A program made the position numbers and the translations under genes. Of a DNA stretch of 42,799 bases, positions 7,764 to 16,443 are shown piece after piece. How positions within the stretch are numbered: position 1 is the first letter of the stretch; each line of letters begins with the position of its first letter. The notes below the pieces were generated by a model, which was not told where the DNA came from, did no database searches, and worked only from the letters and a program-made list of their open reading frames with translations. Source of the stretch: a virus. The DNA is taken from positions 1-42,799 of the IMG/VR virus record IMGVR_UViG_3300031276_000005; one strand, written 5' to 3'.

Positions 7764-9739
7764 TGATTACTCCTCCGAGTGCAGAATTTACCACTGCGGC
7801 ATCTTCAAATAGAAGGTACCCGAAAATAAAAATAGATGCGTTATGGACTGATCCATTCGTACAGTCTGGTAATACTGTAACATCATCTCATGTCAATAAC
7901 TTTGGCGATCTCGATTCTGAGGTAGTTGACGATTTGTTGCTTCACGTTGCTGATACTAAATTATCCACTCCTCACAAGTACGTTATCAATGATGGTACCC
8001 TCATAAACGACGGCACATTTTACCCGGTTCCAGGAACCATTGAGGAGGCGGCATACAACCAAGTGGGATGGTATACTTCTGGAGTTGCGGATGGTGCCGG
8101 AGATTTTGCAACTCCACAACAAATAACTGTTACGTTTGCAGAAGCGAGAACAGTGAAGCAATTGATTGTAGTTGGCGAGCCAACTTTAGGTGAGTATCCT
8201 ACTGATTTTGACGTTGAAGTGTACGACGACGACGACGTTCTTCTGAATTCAGTAACCAATTATACCGGAACATCCGTTGAAACGATAGTCGATCTGACTG
8301 CCGACGAAATAAACACTGCAAAATATATGGTATTGACTTTGAACTCATGGTCTGCAGCAGATACAATCGGGAAAATAGTTGAATTTTTCGGCGTTGTTTC
8401 AGATACGTTTACTGGCACAGATATTGTATCGATGAACATTCTTGAAGAGCTTATGGCAGACGATGGAACACCATACGGTGCTATGTCAAGTAATGAATTG
8501 ACTATTGATTTACAAAACATATCACTTACCAAAGACGGTACAGATATAGAAGATCCTTTTTTACCTGAAAATACAGCTTCGTACTTGAAAAATTCCATAA
8601 CTCAAAACGTCAGACTTACTCCTTACATTGGTTTTTTACTACCTGATACTTCAATCGAATATGTAAAAATGGGTGTGTACTGGTCAATGCCAGATTGGGA
8701 AGTGTCTCAGAGTGAATACTCGGCGTCCGTAACAGCCCGCGACCGGATGGAGATATTGAGAAACAATACTTTTATTGCGGATGAAATACTTGAAAGCACC
8801 AGTCTTGCAGAAATAGCAGAATATGTATTGAACTCTGCAAAAGTAAATATTCCGCTCAATGATCTTGAATGGGATGTCGATTCATCATTAGAAGATTTTT
8901 CTGTAGATTACGCATGGCTTGGAAAGGTAACATATTTTGAAGCACTGACTCAAATTGCGAAGGCATGTATTGGAAGGTGTTATTGCAACCGAGACGGAGT
9001 TATAGTTCTTGAATCATATCTGTCAGATTCTGTTACTGGATCAGCAGATTTTACGTTGACAGGAAACGATTATTTCAAATTAAATCGTAAAATGCAAAAA
9101 ATAAAGAATTATATAAAAGTTCCTGTATGTCCACTTATTCCTGAAGATGAAGACGACGACATTTACACGTCTGATGAAATAACTGTTGGCGAATCAGATA
9201 CCACTATCGAGCAGGAAATCGATTTAGACGACATTGTGGTATACGAGTATTCAGATGTAATTATAGAGGATACTGACGTTGAAATGTATGTATCAGTAAG
9301 CGAATATTATCCTAACAGGTTTAAAATAACTTTTACCAAGGCAACCGGAACGTCTGGAACATTCAACTATAAAATTGTCGGTAAAAAACTTGTTCCAACA
9401 GAAGGAAATGAACCAGTAATTGATTTTGACGCCGACTCTATATCAAAATACGACAAGCAGGAACACGAGTTGAAGGATAATTATTTAATACAAACAACCG
9501 AAGTTGCCGAATTGATTGCATCGGTGATGTTGCTTACTCTAAAAAACAATCGACGTGATGCAACCGTTGAATATCAGGGTAATCCGTGTTACGAGATAGG
9601 TGACAGATCAGACAGCGAGACGTATACAAAATTGTCAAGATCAGAAGAGTTTCGGACAATACGGCAGCGGTTTGTAGCTAACAGATCAGGGTTGAGGTGT
9701 AAAATGACGGCAAAAAAAACAATTAACTACGGAGAGTAA
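7763..9739 (+). CDS. Large tail hub / receptor-proximal protein with discoidin-like insert
   Basis: A 658-residue acidic protein. Residues about 100-215 look like a galactose-binding (F5/8 type C, discoidin) beta-sandwich: 'QITVTFAEARTVKQLIVV' followed by 'PTDFDVEVYDDDDVLLNSV' and 'TAKYMVLTLNSW'. The rest (about 220-658) resembles central tail hub proteins, with a helical part (TSLAEIAEYVLNSAKV) and repeated strands. Its place directly after the small tail tip protein supports a baseplate hub role. A carbohydrate-binding module inside a hub would help first contact with the host surface. The C-terminus is basic (RFVANRSGLRCKMTAKKT). Confidence 0.7.
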   Translation: MITPPSAEFTTAASSNRRYPKIKIDALWTDPFVQSGNTVTSSHVNNFGDLDSEVVDDLLLHVADTKLSTPHKYVINDGTLINDGTFYPVPGTIEEAAYNQVGWYTSGVADGAGDFATPQQITVTFAEARTVKQLIVVGEPTLGEYPTDFDVEVYDDDDVLLNSVTNYTGTSVETIVDLTADEINTAKYMVLTLNSWSAADTIGKIVEFFGVVSDTFTGTDIVSMNILEELMADDGTPYGAMSSNELTIDLQNISLTKDGTDIEDPFLPENTASYLKNSITQNVRLTPYIGFLLPDTSIEYVKMGVYWSMPDWEVSQSEYSASVTARDRMEILRNNTFIADEILESTSLAEIAEYVLNSAKVNIPLNDLEWDVDSSLEDFSVDYAWLGKVTYFEALTQIAKACIGRCYCNRDGVIVLESYLSDSVTGSADFTLTGNDYFKLNRKMQKIKNYIKVPVCPLIPEDEDDDIYTSDEITVGESDTTIEQEIDLDDIVVYEYSDVIIEDTDVEMYVSVSEYYPNRFKITFTKATGTSGTFNYKIVGKKLVPTEGNEPVIDFDADSISKYDKQEHELKDNYLIQTTEVAELIASVMLLTLKNNRRDATVEYQGNPCYEIGDRSDSETYTKLSRSEEFRTIRQRFVANRSGLRCKMTAKKTINYGE

Positions 9740-9742
9740 TTT

Positions 9743-10195
9743 ATGGGTACCGAACAGTGGCAGACGGCAAAAACTGATTATGGCGTAGAAGGAATACCAA
9801 CTACATTTTTTAATAAAATCGAGGGCAATGCTGCGGTGAATCATAAGGGGGGCGGGCAAGCGTCACTGTCTACCATAGCGGCTGATTCAAACTATTTGCT
9901 CGATATAGACGATGATGAAAACACGTTCTACCTTGATCTTGATACGTCATACGATCTAAAGTTTATATCTACAACAAACCGGCAACCGAATAATACCATA
10001 CGTTTGATTACCACAGGAACCGGGATCGTATCACTCTTTAACAATTCTGCATCACCACCGGCGAACTCAGAGGCGATATATGTTAGCGGTGCTGGTGCAT
10101 CAGAATCAAGTTATGCCTTTGCATCGTATTCAATTTACACTTTCACGTACAGCGGAACACACTGGTATTGTAATCCGTTCGCGGTATTAACCTGA
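9743..10195 (+). CDS. Small tail-associated protein, unknown
   Basis: A 150-residue beta-rich protein of unknown family between the hub and the fibre genes. It begins with a tryptophan-containing helix (GTEQWQTAKTDYGVEG) followed by strands with many Asn, Ser and Thr, ending in the aromatic HWYCNPFAVLT. Composition and position suggest a virion component near the tail tip or a fibre-attachment domain. A GGAGAG ribosome binding site is placed before ATG 9743. Confidence 0.6.
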   Translation: MGTEQWQTAKTDYGVEGIPTTFFNKIEGNAAVNHKGGGQASLSTIAADSNYLLDIDDDENTFYLDLDTSYDLKFISTTNRQPNNTIRLITTGTGIVSLFNNSASPPANSEAIYVSGAGASESSYAFASYSIYTFTYSGTHWYCNPFAVLT

Positions 10196-10196
10196 T

Positions 10197-10721
10197 ATGT
10201 ATAAAAGAAAATCAACAACCGGAAGTAAGATATTTGATAGTGCTCTTGATGACATCTATCATATCTTGAACACCTTTTCTCCAAGGGCAATAACTGCCGG
10301 TGGCTCATCGGTTACAAATAATTACCCGATTACTACCGAGGGTGGATTCTATGTAACCGGAACAAACGGAATGGGTTATAAGTTGTTGAAAGGAATGCTG
10401 GTCAAGGCGTCGAGCACATCGAATCAATCGATTAGAATAGCCGATATGGGTGACTATAATATTCTCGGTGTTGTTTATGAAGATACACTTCCTGCCGGTA
10501 CCTGTAAAATAGTCGTTTCCGGTATGGTTTATATATATTTTAATAGTAACGGAGCAACAAGGGGCGATTACTTGAGAATAAGTAAATCAGGCGATACGGC
10601 GAACGAGGACAGGGGCAAGGCGCAATCGTCCTTTACCCGCCCTGATGCCTTGTTTTTGAAAGGATTTGTGCACGAAACCATTGCCGGAGAAGGGTTGGCG
10701 TTATGTACGTTATTGCGATAA
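10197..10721 (+). CDS. Tail-associated beta protein, unknown
   Basis: A 174-residue protein. Residues about 60-150 read as a compact beta barrel (YKLLKGMLVKASSTSNQSI, ILGVVYEDTLPAGTCKIVVSG, GATRGDYLRIS), reminiscent of the capsid/tail decoration folds that carry 'lifted' polypeptide loops. The family is not recognised. Its last 19 bases overlap the start of the fibre gene, so the two are probably translated together and may form a complex. Confidence 0.55.
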   Translation: MYKRKSTTGSKIFDSALDDIYHILNTFSPRAITAGGSSVTNNYPITTEGGFYVTGTNGMGYKLLKGMLVKASSTSNQSIRIADMGDYNILGVVYEDTLPAGTCKIVVSGMVYIYFNSNGATRGDYLRISKSGDTANEDRGKAQSSFTRPDALFLKGFVHETIAGEGLALCTLLR

Positions 10722-13699
10722 TATTAGCCTTTTTATATGTAAACGCATTTGGTCTTCAACAAGCTGTTGATGACAGTTTGTATACTATGGATGTTGAAAT
10801 AGGTAATGCTGAAGTTGTTGCGGCAGGTGGAGACTCTTTACTTTTTTTAAAGGATGGTCATATTGTTGTTGGGCCTGATAGTGTGAGGGCGTCACACGTC
10901 GCAGATAGTGCGTGGGTTGCCGAGTATGCCGACAGTGCTGAAGTTGCTGGCATCTCTGACACGGCATTAAATACGCCAGATTCGGTACGGGCGTGCCACG
11001 TCGCAGATACTGCGCTTAATATCGGTGATTATTTAAAACTTGATCAGACAACACCACAAACGGTTGAAAACGGAGCACCGATTTTTAATGGTGGGATATT
11101 GTCAAACGATACCGTTATAATACAAAATTGGGCGACCACATATCTAACCGGTGACTATATGATAATCCGTAAACCAACATATTCTGCTGGAAGTTGGGCC
11201 AGAGTGCTAATGTGGTTTCAAGAATATGATGAAACAAACTACTTCCAGATGGGTGCGTATGGTTCTAATAACACGCTTAGATACGGTTACCTTGGAACTG
11301 CATATAATAATGCCAATATAAAATTTAGAGACGGTCTTACTGCTGTAGGACTTGGAAGTGCAACATTGCCGTATGCGCCATTCTCAGTTGGAAACGCTTA
11401 CGAAATAGTTGTTGGGTACGGTGGAACAAACAATGTCGGAATTGGCACGTTTGCAGCAGATGAACGGCTTGAAGTTTCTGGTAATATCATGTTACATGCC
11501 GATAATCAGTGGTATTATGTAGGTACTGCAAGGGATGCCGGATTGACATACGACGGAACCAACATGGTTTTTAATAGCCGCCTTATCGGTTCCGGTAATT
11601 ACGTTTTTGAGGGTGGCACAGTTGCTATTGAAAACATACCTAACAGTGAAAGTGATACCCTTGTTGTTGATAGTTCCGGGGTGTTAAAAAAACGCCTTGC
11701 ATCTTCAATTACTGCAGGAACAGCAGATACGTTGACAATTCCAACGGATACATCGTATTTAACTTTTGCGGATTCAACGGATTCAATTGTGAAAATATCA
11801 GGAATAAAATATGATAAATATACTGAATCAACAACATTTCCGTTTCACGTATATTCTCCCGATAACGGACAGGTGTTTGACATTTCAAAATTAGGTACAG
11901 ATCAATCGGTATGGTTGAGCAACGGCGGATTTCCGTCGCCTGACAGTGGCGCATATATCGGGTTGCGCGGGATAAATAATTCAACACGACCCGGAGATAT
12001 TGTACACGTGGCCGGTAATGAGGGGAAAATATGGCTGCAAACAGCAGCAGGGGTATTTATTGGATACCAGGAAGAATACTCCATTGATTCTCCGGCAGTT
12101 TACATTAAACCTGTTACTGTAAGCAGGTGTCGGTGGGGGATCGGTGCAAATGGTGCTGAAGACGCCGGTCTTGCGTATGGGGGGAACGGTAGGGCATTGA
12201 TAAAAAATATTGATGACACCATTATATTTTCCACCTCAGATGATGAATATCCGTCTGTAATAAAAATTGATTCTCTTGAGGACTACAGTTCTGGCGGTTA
12301 TGATTTTGTGGTAAGAAATATTTCTGACAATAGCCTTGTGAAAGTAAACTCTGGTTTTCAGGACACTGCTTACCGAAACGATGGAAGAAACTACGGTATT
12401 GTGTTCAAGGGTGACGGGTTTACAAATAATTTAGGTGTATCAGATTATTTCTGGATGGAATCGGCTGATTTCTTGGGCGATGTAGGGTATATCGGAAGCC
12501 TATTTACACTGTACAGCAACGCAGATGGTGGTGGTGATGCCCGTTTTGTTTTGTGGAATCTGGCATCAGACACTGTTTACAGTTTTTTTCGGGATGATGA
12601 TGGTTTGAAATTGCAACACACGGATTCAGCCGACGCTGATTACCCAAACCCGTGGACCGGATCAACTGATTTAATGGTGTGGTCACCGAGTTTGATAAAG
12701 TTATACGGCGCACTTGACATACAATACAGCGGAATTTCAATGATTCTCGGTGCCGACGCAACAGGTAATACAAGGACCGACAATACCGCAAAGCTCGCTA
12801 AAATTGTTTCCGCTCATTACGATAATGATGAAGAACCGGTTGGGCTGGCGTATTCATTATCTGATGGTACCAATAATTCAATAGTGGTTGGGGGTGGTGG
12901 TGTTGGTGATATGAACGCTGCAACAGATATATCATTTAGAACGGCCGCAAACGCGACCACAACGGGTGGAACAGAGCGGGTAAGAATAGCATCAAACGGA
13001 AGGGTAGGAATTGGTACCGCTTCACCACAAAGACCTTTACATGTAGAAGATGGTTTGTGCAGGGTACGGCTTTCAGCCACTTCATATAGTACACCAGATT
13101 CAGCAATAGCATATTTAGAATTTTACTATAAAAACGATGATACACGCCTTGGGTATGTAGGGTTCCCTACTTCTGCTAATGCAGATATGTATATAAACAA
13201 CACTTTAAATAGTGGGCTGAGACTATTGACAAATAACACATTAGCTATCCGTATAGATTCTGATCAAAATGTTGGAATTGGTACCAATGACCCGAAACAA
13301 CTATTGCATATATTTAGTACCAGTAGTGGAGCAGATCCATTCGCAACTTCTAAATTAATTATAGAGGACGCTTCTACTGCTGGCCTTAATTTTTTAACCG
13401 AGAACACGGGAAATGCTGATATATTTTGGGGCGACCCAGAGGATGATGAGGCTGGAAGGGTAAACTTTGATCATTTACTAGAGCGATTTTCTTTTAAAAT
13501 ACACGAAAACGAAAAATTAAAAATAGATACTACTGGAATAGATGTAAGCGGAACCATAAATGCGGATGATACTGTTTCTGCACCATGCGGAGAGTTCGAT
13601 ACGATAAATGGTCTAAATCTTTCAAGTTGGTACGTAGAAAGCGACACGCTTTTTTATATAGTTGGAACTGATACATTTTTTACGGCAACTAAAAAGTGA
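10703..13699 (+). CDS. Tail fibre / receptor-binding protein with an N-terminal hydrophobic leader
   Basis: A 998-residue protein. Residues 1-16 form a hydrophobic leader (MYVIAIILAFLYVNAFG) that looks like a signal peptide. Residues about 50-110 hold imperfect repeats with 'DSVRASHVADSA', 'YADSAEVAG' and 'DSVRACHVADTA', a trimeric-fibre-like pattern. Three [NR]VGIGT motifs start near residues 243, 767 and 856 (NVGIGTFAADERLEV, RVGIGTASPQRPLHV, NVGIGTNDPKQLLHI), each of the type that precedes fibre shaft segments. There is no obvious intramolecular chaperone domain at the C-terminus. The start has a good GGAGAAGG site upstream. It is most likely the host recognition fibre. Confidence 0.75.
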   Translation: MYVIAIILAFLYVNAFGLQQAVDDSLYTMDVEIGNAEVVAAGGDSLLFLKDGHIVVGPDSVRASHVADSAWVAEYADSAEVAGISDTALNTPDSVRACHVADTALNIGDYLKLDQTTPQTVENGAPIFNGGILSNDTVIIQNWATTYLTGDYMIIRKPTYSAGSWARVLMWFQEYDETNYFQMGAYGSNNTLRYGYLGTAYNNANIKFRDGLTAVGLGSATLPYAPFSVGNAYEIVVGYGGTNNVGIGTFAADERLEVSGNIMLHADNQWYYVGTARDAGLTYDGTNMVFNSRLIGSGNYVFEGGTVAIENIPNSESDTLVVDSSGVLKKRLASSITAGTADTLTIPTDTSYLTFADSTDSIVKISGIKYDKYTESTTFPFHVYSPDNGQVFDISKLGTDQSVWLSNGGFPSPDSGAYIGLRGINNSTRPGDIVHVAGNEGKIWLQTAAGVFIGYQEEYSIDSPAVYIKPVTVSRCRWGIGANGAEDAGLAYGGNGRALIKNIDDTIIFSTSDDEYPSVIKIDSLEDYSSGGYDFVVRNISDNSLVKVNSGFQDTAYRNDGRNYGIVFKGDGFTNNLGVSDYFWMESADFLGDVGYIGSLFTLYSNADGGGDARFVLWNLASDTVYSFFRDDDGLKLQHTDSADADYPNPWTGSTDLMVWSPSLIKLYGALDIQYSGISMILGADATGNTRTDNTAKLAKIVSAHYDNDEEPVGLAYSLSDGTNNSIVVGGGGVGDMNAATDISFRTAANATTTGGTERVRIASNGRVGIGTASPQRPLHVEDGLCRVRLSATSYSTPDSAIAYLEFYYKNDDTRLGYVGFPTSANADMYINNTLNSGLRLLTNNTLAIRIDSDQNVGIGTNDPKQLLHIFSTSSGADPFATSKLIIEDASTAGLNFLTENTGNADIFWGDPEDDEAGRVNFDHLLERFSFKIHENEKLKIDTTGIDVSGTINADDTVSAPCGEFDTINGLNLSSWYVESDTLFYIVGTDTFFTATKK

Positions 13700-13726
13700 C
13701 CCCGGAACAATCGGCAGCGACCGGGG
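13700..13726 (+). other. Hairpin after the fibre gene
   Basis: CCCCGG at 13700-13705 pairs with CCGGGG at 13721-13726 around a 15-base loop. It begins two bases after the fibre stop codon. No T run follows, so it is not a standard intrinsic terminator. It may protect the 3' end of the structural message or lower expression of downstream genes. Confidence 0.45.
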
Positions 13727-13764
13727 ATCGAAATGCTGCAAAACCCTTATCGGGAGGAACTAAA

Positions 13765-13848
13765 ATGTCAAACGCCAAACAGGAGGGCTATTATGAGACT
13801 CATAATGTTGGCGGCATTGGTTGCAGCGTTGTTAATCAGTACCGCTAA
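13765..13848 (+). CDS. Possible 27-residue small ORF
   Basis: ATG at 13765 is preceded by a strong ribosome binding site (GGGAGG at 13752-13757, 7-base spacing) and runs to TAA at 13846-13848. It overlaps the start of the exported protein at 13793 in another frame. It could be a leader that couples translation of the next gene. The peptide resembles nothing I know. Kept at low confidence because of its size. Confidence 0.3.
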   Translation: MSNAKQEGYYETHNVGGIGCSVVNQYR

Positions 13849-14170
13849 AGCAGACGAGGAACTTGATACTATTGTTGTCAATGAATGGAGACCGTCACCA
13901 TTTCTTGAATTACGAATAGGAGACACAGTCCCTCTTGCAACGTGGAGAATTATATGTAAATCAGGGAGCTGTGTTGACACAACAATACGAATCAGGTATG
14001 TGCGCCTCGGCAGGTTTAACGGGACGGCATGGAGGGACCACCTCGTTGGCAGTCCAACAAACAAGCCAGATTCATTGTTGCTGATCAGTAGGGAGTTTTT
14101 ATATGTCAATCCTAAACAAATAATTCCGATTTCTGTAACTGATTCCGTTGTATCAGATACGATTTTTTAA
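13793..14170 (+). CDS. Exported protein, unknown
   Basis: Translation from the ATG at 13793 (AGGAGGG ribosome binding site at 13781-13787) gives 125 residues starting with a textbook signal peptide: MRLIM, hydrophobic LAALVAALLIS, then TAKA before DEEL. A longer frame from 13733 would bury this leader and lacks a ribosome binding site. The mature part is beta-rich with two Cys (IICKSGSCVDTT) that could form a disulphide. It is probably periplasmic or surface-located. Position after the fibre and before the lysis genes suggests a role in superinfection exclusion or lysis, but there is no direct evidence. Confidence 0.6.
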   Translation: MRLIMLAALVAALLISTAKADEELDTIVVNEWRPSPFLELRIGDTVPLATWRIICKSGSCVDTTIRIRYVRLGRFNGTAWRDHLVGSPTNKPDSLLLISREFLYVNPKQIIPISVTDSVVSDTIF

Positions 14171-14198
14171 CTATAAATATCTGAATGAGGATAACAAA

Positions 14199-14483
14199 AT
14201 GAAAACATCGATTATGCTGCTGTTGATCTCGTTGTCTGTTCTTGCTGAAGTGGAACTGTCCTACACACTCACAAATAATCAGGCGGCACGGCTATCGGCT
14301 GCAGTAATCGGGTTTCGGCCAATCCCACAGATAAATACCGGGACCGAAGAAGAACCGGTATGGATTGACAGTTGCAACGCTAATCAGTGGGTGCGTTTTG
14401 TTATTAAAGACGAACTCAAAAAAAAGGTTCTCAGATGGGAAGAAAAACAAGCAAAAGAAGCAGTGACAGTTGAAGATTGGTAG
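14199..14483 (+). CDS. Exported protein, unknown
   Basis: From ATG 14199 (upstream GAGG) it encodes 94 residues with a signal peptide (MKTSIMLLLISLSVLA before EVEL). The mature part begins LSYTLTNNQAARLSAAV and ends in a charged helix (DELKKKVLRWEEKQAKEA). Beginning at 14148 instead would add 17 residues before the leader and has no ribosome binding site. The mature region, TLTNNQAARLSAAVIG, resembles small phage proteins found near tail and lysis genes. No function is assigned. Confidence 0.6.
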   Translation: MKTSIMLLLISLSVLAEVELSYTLTNNQAARLSAAVIGFRPIPQINTGTEEEPVWIDSCNANQWVRFVIKDELKKKVLRWEEKQAKEAVTVEDW

Positions 14484-14550
14484 TTTACACCGGGATATCG
14501 GCGTTACCGGTAGGCGCACCGCCTGAAACATTGGCAAGATAGAGGTTGAC

Positions 14551-14748
14551 ATGGACGCAGTACAAATTGAACAGCTTAAAAATATTTTATGCGCATCATA
14601 TCAGAAAAATGTAAACGATCAGATACGCGATATCTGGAGGGAAATTAACAGTATGAAAAAAATGGTAATAATCGCAATGAGTGGCGTTATATTACAGGTA
14701 GTTGCATTTATCGGGGCCGTTGCGTTGGTTTTGATTCAGAATAGTTGA
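14551..14748 (+). CDS. Small membrane protein (one C-terminal membrane span)
   Basis: A 65-residue protein. Residues 1-35 are polar and helical, and residues about 38-62 are a membrane span (VIIAMSGVILQVVAFIGAVALVLI). The cytoplasmic-helix-plus-tail-anchor layout and the place ahead of the holin candidate suggest a lysis regulator or accessory holin. The RBS is AGAGG before 14551. No family is recognised. Confidence 0.55.
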   Translation: MDAVQIEQLKNILCASYQKNVNDQIRDIWREINSMKKMVIIAMSGVILQVVAFIGAVALVLIQNS

Positions 14749-14752
14749 TGTT

Positions 14753-14962
14753 ATGAAACTTTTCGGAATAATAGCGGTATTATTATTGATAAGCTGCGTT
14801 CCGTATCTGGAATGTGCAGATCCAGTTGTTTTGCCTTACAATGGCAGCGTTGATACGTTGGCAGTAATTCGCAAATGCGACGGACAGACAACAATTGATC
14901 TGGTGGTACAGGAGGGCGGAAAATTCAGGGTGGTTAAAACGGCAACGAAGGAGGACGAATGA
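14753..14962 (+). CDS. Small exported or lipoprotein-like protein
   Basis: A 69-residue protein with leader MKLFGIIAVLLLISC. LISC fits a lipobox, which would leave a 55-residue outer-membrane lipoprotein. Cleavage after LEC further on is an alternative. The mature part is short and beta-rich. Sitting between a small membrane protein and the holin candidate, it might act as an outer spanin, but no inner spanin partner with the usual coiled coil is evident. Confidence 0.5.
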   Translation: MKLFGIIAVLLLISCVPYLECADPVVLPYNGSVDTLAVIRKCDGQTTIDLVVQEGGKFRVVKTATKEDE

Positions 14963-15108
14963 GCGAACTTACAAAAGCCCTTTTGCCAATGATAGAAAAG
15001 AAGCTTCCTGACAAGCTCAGAAAAAAAGGACTTTCTGATTCTGACATTAAAAAAGCCATGAAGGCATACCGGGAAGCAGCGGAAAAAATTTTAAAAGAGG
15101 AGGGGTGA
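14959..15108 (+). CDS. 49-residue helical protein
   Basis: The ATG at 14959 overlaps the previous stop (ATGA) and the frame ends at TGA 15106-15108 right before the next ATG. A GGAGGA site precedes it. The 49 residues are highly charged and helical (KALLPMIEKKLPDKLRKKG, then SDSDIKKAMKAYREAAEKILKEE). Tight packing on both sides supports a real gene. The function is unknown. Confidence 0.6.
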   Translation: MSELTKALLPMIEKKLPDKLRKKGLSDSDIKKAMKAYREAAEKILKEEG

Positions 15109-15330
15109 ATGAAATCTAAAAAATACAGGCTCAACGTCCGTGATCTGTTGTGGGGTATTATGTACGCATTGACGCCGGTTGTAATTCCTCTCGGAAAAAT
15201 ATTCTCTTCCGGAGCGTTTCCTACTGGCCAGCAGTGGTATGAATCGGCGATGAAATCTATTCCTGTGATCGTCGTGTATCTCGCTGTTCATTTTTTCAAA
15301 AACAGCCGAGGTGAAATAGGTAAAGAATGA
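15109..15330 (+). CDS. Holin candidate
   Basis: A 73-residue protein with two membrane segments, about residues 10-30 (VRDLLWGIMYALTPVVIPLG) and 48-63 (SIPVIVVYLAVHFF), joined by a short polar loop with a SGAFPTGQQW segment, and a charged C-terminus. This matches a small holin family in phages of diverse hosts that start with 'xxRDLLxG...TP...L' and have an 'SG.FPT' loop. It would make the inner-membrane hole that starts lysis. It overlaps the downstream lipase-like gene by four bases, which supports a lysis module. Confidence 0.62.
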   Translation: MKSKKYRLNVRDLLWGIMYALTPVVIPLGKIFSSGAFPTGQQWYESAMKSIPVIVVYLAVHFFKNSRGEIGKE

Positions 15331-16061
15331 ATATCATCGCTGAAATGTGGTTTCACTGTTTGCTTACCGAGCATTTTAAGGATACCGGCTTTATCCGGCG
15401 ACAACTTGAAGCACATTACGGCGAAGGTGAAATAACCCCGATGCGCCACGGAAGCGACTACGGGTATATATGGGAAACACACTCAAGATTCGTAATTCCG
15501 TTTCGCGGCACTCACGGCAAGGGTTGGTTCTCAAATTTCAAGTTCTGGCAAAACAAAGAGGGGTTTGAAACCGGGTTCGCCCAGGGGTTTAAACCGTTCT
15601 GGGAGCCGATACGGGCGAGGCTTGAGGAAAGCCCGGAAAAGGTATGTGACAGCGGGGGGCATAGCCGTGGTGCGCCGTTCTCGCTGCTTCTCGCGCTTCG
15701 TGCAAAGATGCACCTGCGGAGGTATATAAAATCGAATCTGTTTTGCCCGCCGAGATTGGTAAAGAAAAAAGGTGAGCGATTACTTAAGGAACATAAGATT
15801 GATTGCAATTCGATAATATCTCCGAACGATGCGGTGGATAACGTCGGGGTTGGTATAATCAGCGGGAGACAGTACGGGAAGGTAATTGAGTTGCCAAGGT
15901 CCGAAGAGTATACGGTTCGAGAAAAGTTGCGTGATTTCATACCGAGCTGGGGTCACGCACCGAGTGAAGTAACCGATGGACTGGTACAGTATTTTTACGG
16001 ACGCGGAATGGAAGAGGAAGCGGAGTTTTTAAAATCAAAACGATGGATTGCAAGTATATGA
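15327..16061 (+). CDS. Class-3-lipase-like alpha/beta hydrolase (putative lysis enzyme)
   Basis: A 244-residue protein. The segment VIPFRGTHGKGWFSN (56-70) followed by SGGHSRGAPFS (109-119) is the pattern of Lipase_3 enzymes: the first supplies the oxyanion region, and Ser113 in GHSRG is the nucleophile elbow. Asp168 or Asp171 (SPNDAVDNVG) and His210 (SWGHAPSEV) are in the right order for the triad. No signal peptide is visible, so release probably needs the holin encoded just upstream (ATGA overlap). It likely cleaves membrane or envelope lipids during lysis. No other lytic enzyme is recognisable in the genome. Confidence 0.75.
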   Translation: MNIIAEMWFHCLLTEHFKDTGFIRRQLEAHYGEGEITPMRHGSDYGYIWETHSRFVIPFRGTHGKGWFSNFKFWQNKEGFETGFAQGFKPFWEPIRARLEESPEKVCDSGGHSRGAPFSLLLALRAKMHLRRYIKSNLFCPPRLVKKKGERLLKEHKIDCNSIISPNDAVDNVGVGIISGRQYGKVIELPRSEEYTVREKLRDFIPSWGHAPSEVTDGLVQYFYGRGMEEEAEFLKSKRWIASI

Positions 16062-16095
16062 AACTGGACAGGATAAAACAATGACAAACTATTTT

Positions 16096-16252
16096 GTATA
16101 ACGGTTTAGCAAGGCAGAAGTTTGCCCGCTGTTACAGTTTTTCTCCACAGTATGAACAATTGGCCTGCCTTGATTCCCATTCAGAAAGCTCGCACCCGCA
16201 TGAAGGGCAAATTTGGGTGAAGGCTTCCGTAACCTGCCTTGCATTGTTATGC
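16096..16252 (-). repeat. attC-like element 1
   Basis: On the + strand it reads GTATAACGG (16096-16104), arm GCAAGGCAG (16109-16117), a long spacer, the perfectly complementary arm CTGCCTTGC (16234-16242) and a GTTATGC box (16246-16252). The outer boxes pair (AAC with GTT) with unpaired bases between the two stems, as in integron attC hairpins. Total length 157 bp. The 3' end of the gene at 16132-16377 runs into it. A further inverted repeat (GCCCGTTTTAGAA at 16253 onward against TTCTAAAACGGGC at 16391 onward) flanks the cassette. Confidence 0.7.
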
Positions 16253-16377
16253 GCCCGTTTTAGAAGCTCCTTAATGTCCTCAAATTTGACCCACACACCG
16301 TTTGGTGACTCGCCTACATAAAGTTGGGTCGGATCATCTACCGAAATGCCTATTCTGTACCTTTTCAAATTTGACAT
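16132..16377 (-). CDS. Cassette gene: zinc-ribbon protein
   Basis: An 81-residue protein, last gene of the array in the direction of transcription. The N-terminal half has strands and a helix (VKFEDIKELLKRAH). The C-terminal half is a zinc ribbon with CPSCGCELSEWESRQANCSYCG. The ribbon is encoded inside attC-like element 1, so any exchange at that site would change the C-terminus. Start ATG at 16377. The function is unknown. Similar two-CxxC ribbons occur on small phage proteins that bind nucleic acid or host factors. Confidence 0.6.
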   Translation of the reverse strand: MSNLKRYRIGISVDDPTQLYVGESPNGVWVKFEDIKELLKRAHNNARQVTEAFTQICPSCGCELSEWESRQANCSYCGEKL

Positions 16378-16403
16378 ACAATAAAGACCTTTCTAAAACG
16401 GGC

Positions 16404-16443
16404 GTATAACGGTTTCAGGCACCCGCCCGAAGTTGCGTTACGA
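16404..16443 (-). repeat. attC-like element 2 (compact)
   Basis: GTATAACGG at 16404-16412 and GTTACGA at 16437-16443 flank a hairpin TTTCAGGC-accc-GCCCGAAG with one mismatch and one wobble. AACG pairs with CGTT outside it and there is a G/TTG internal loop between the stems. This is the smallest member (40 bp), and its 3' box is less like the GTTATGC form, so it may be degenerate. It lies over the stop of the gene at 16415-16633. Confidence 0.5.

Noticed and set aside
10703-13699. Diversity-generating retroelement acting on the fibre
   Set aside because: No reverse transcriptase, Avd gene or template/variable repeat pair with adenine-specific changes is visible.
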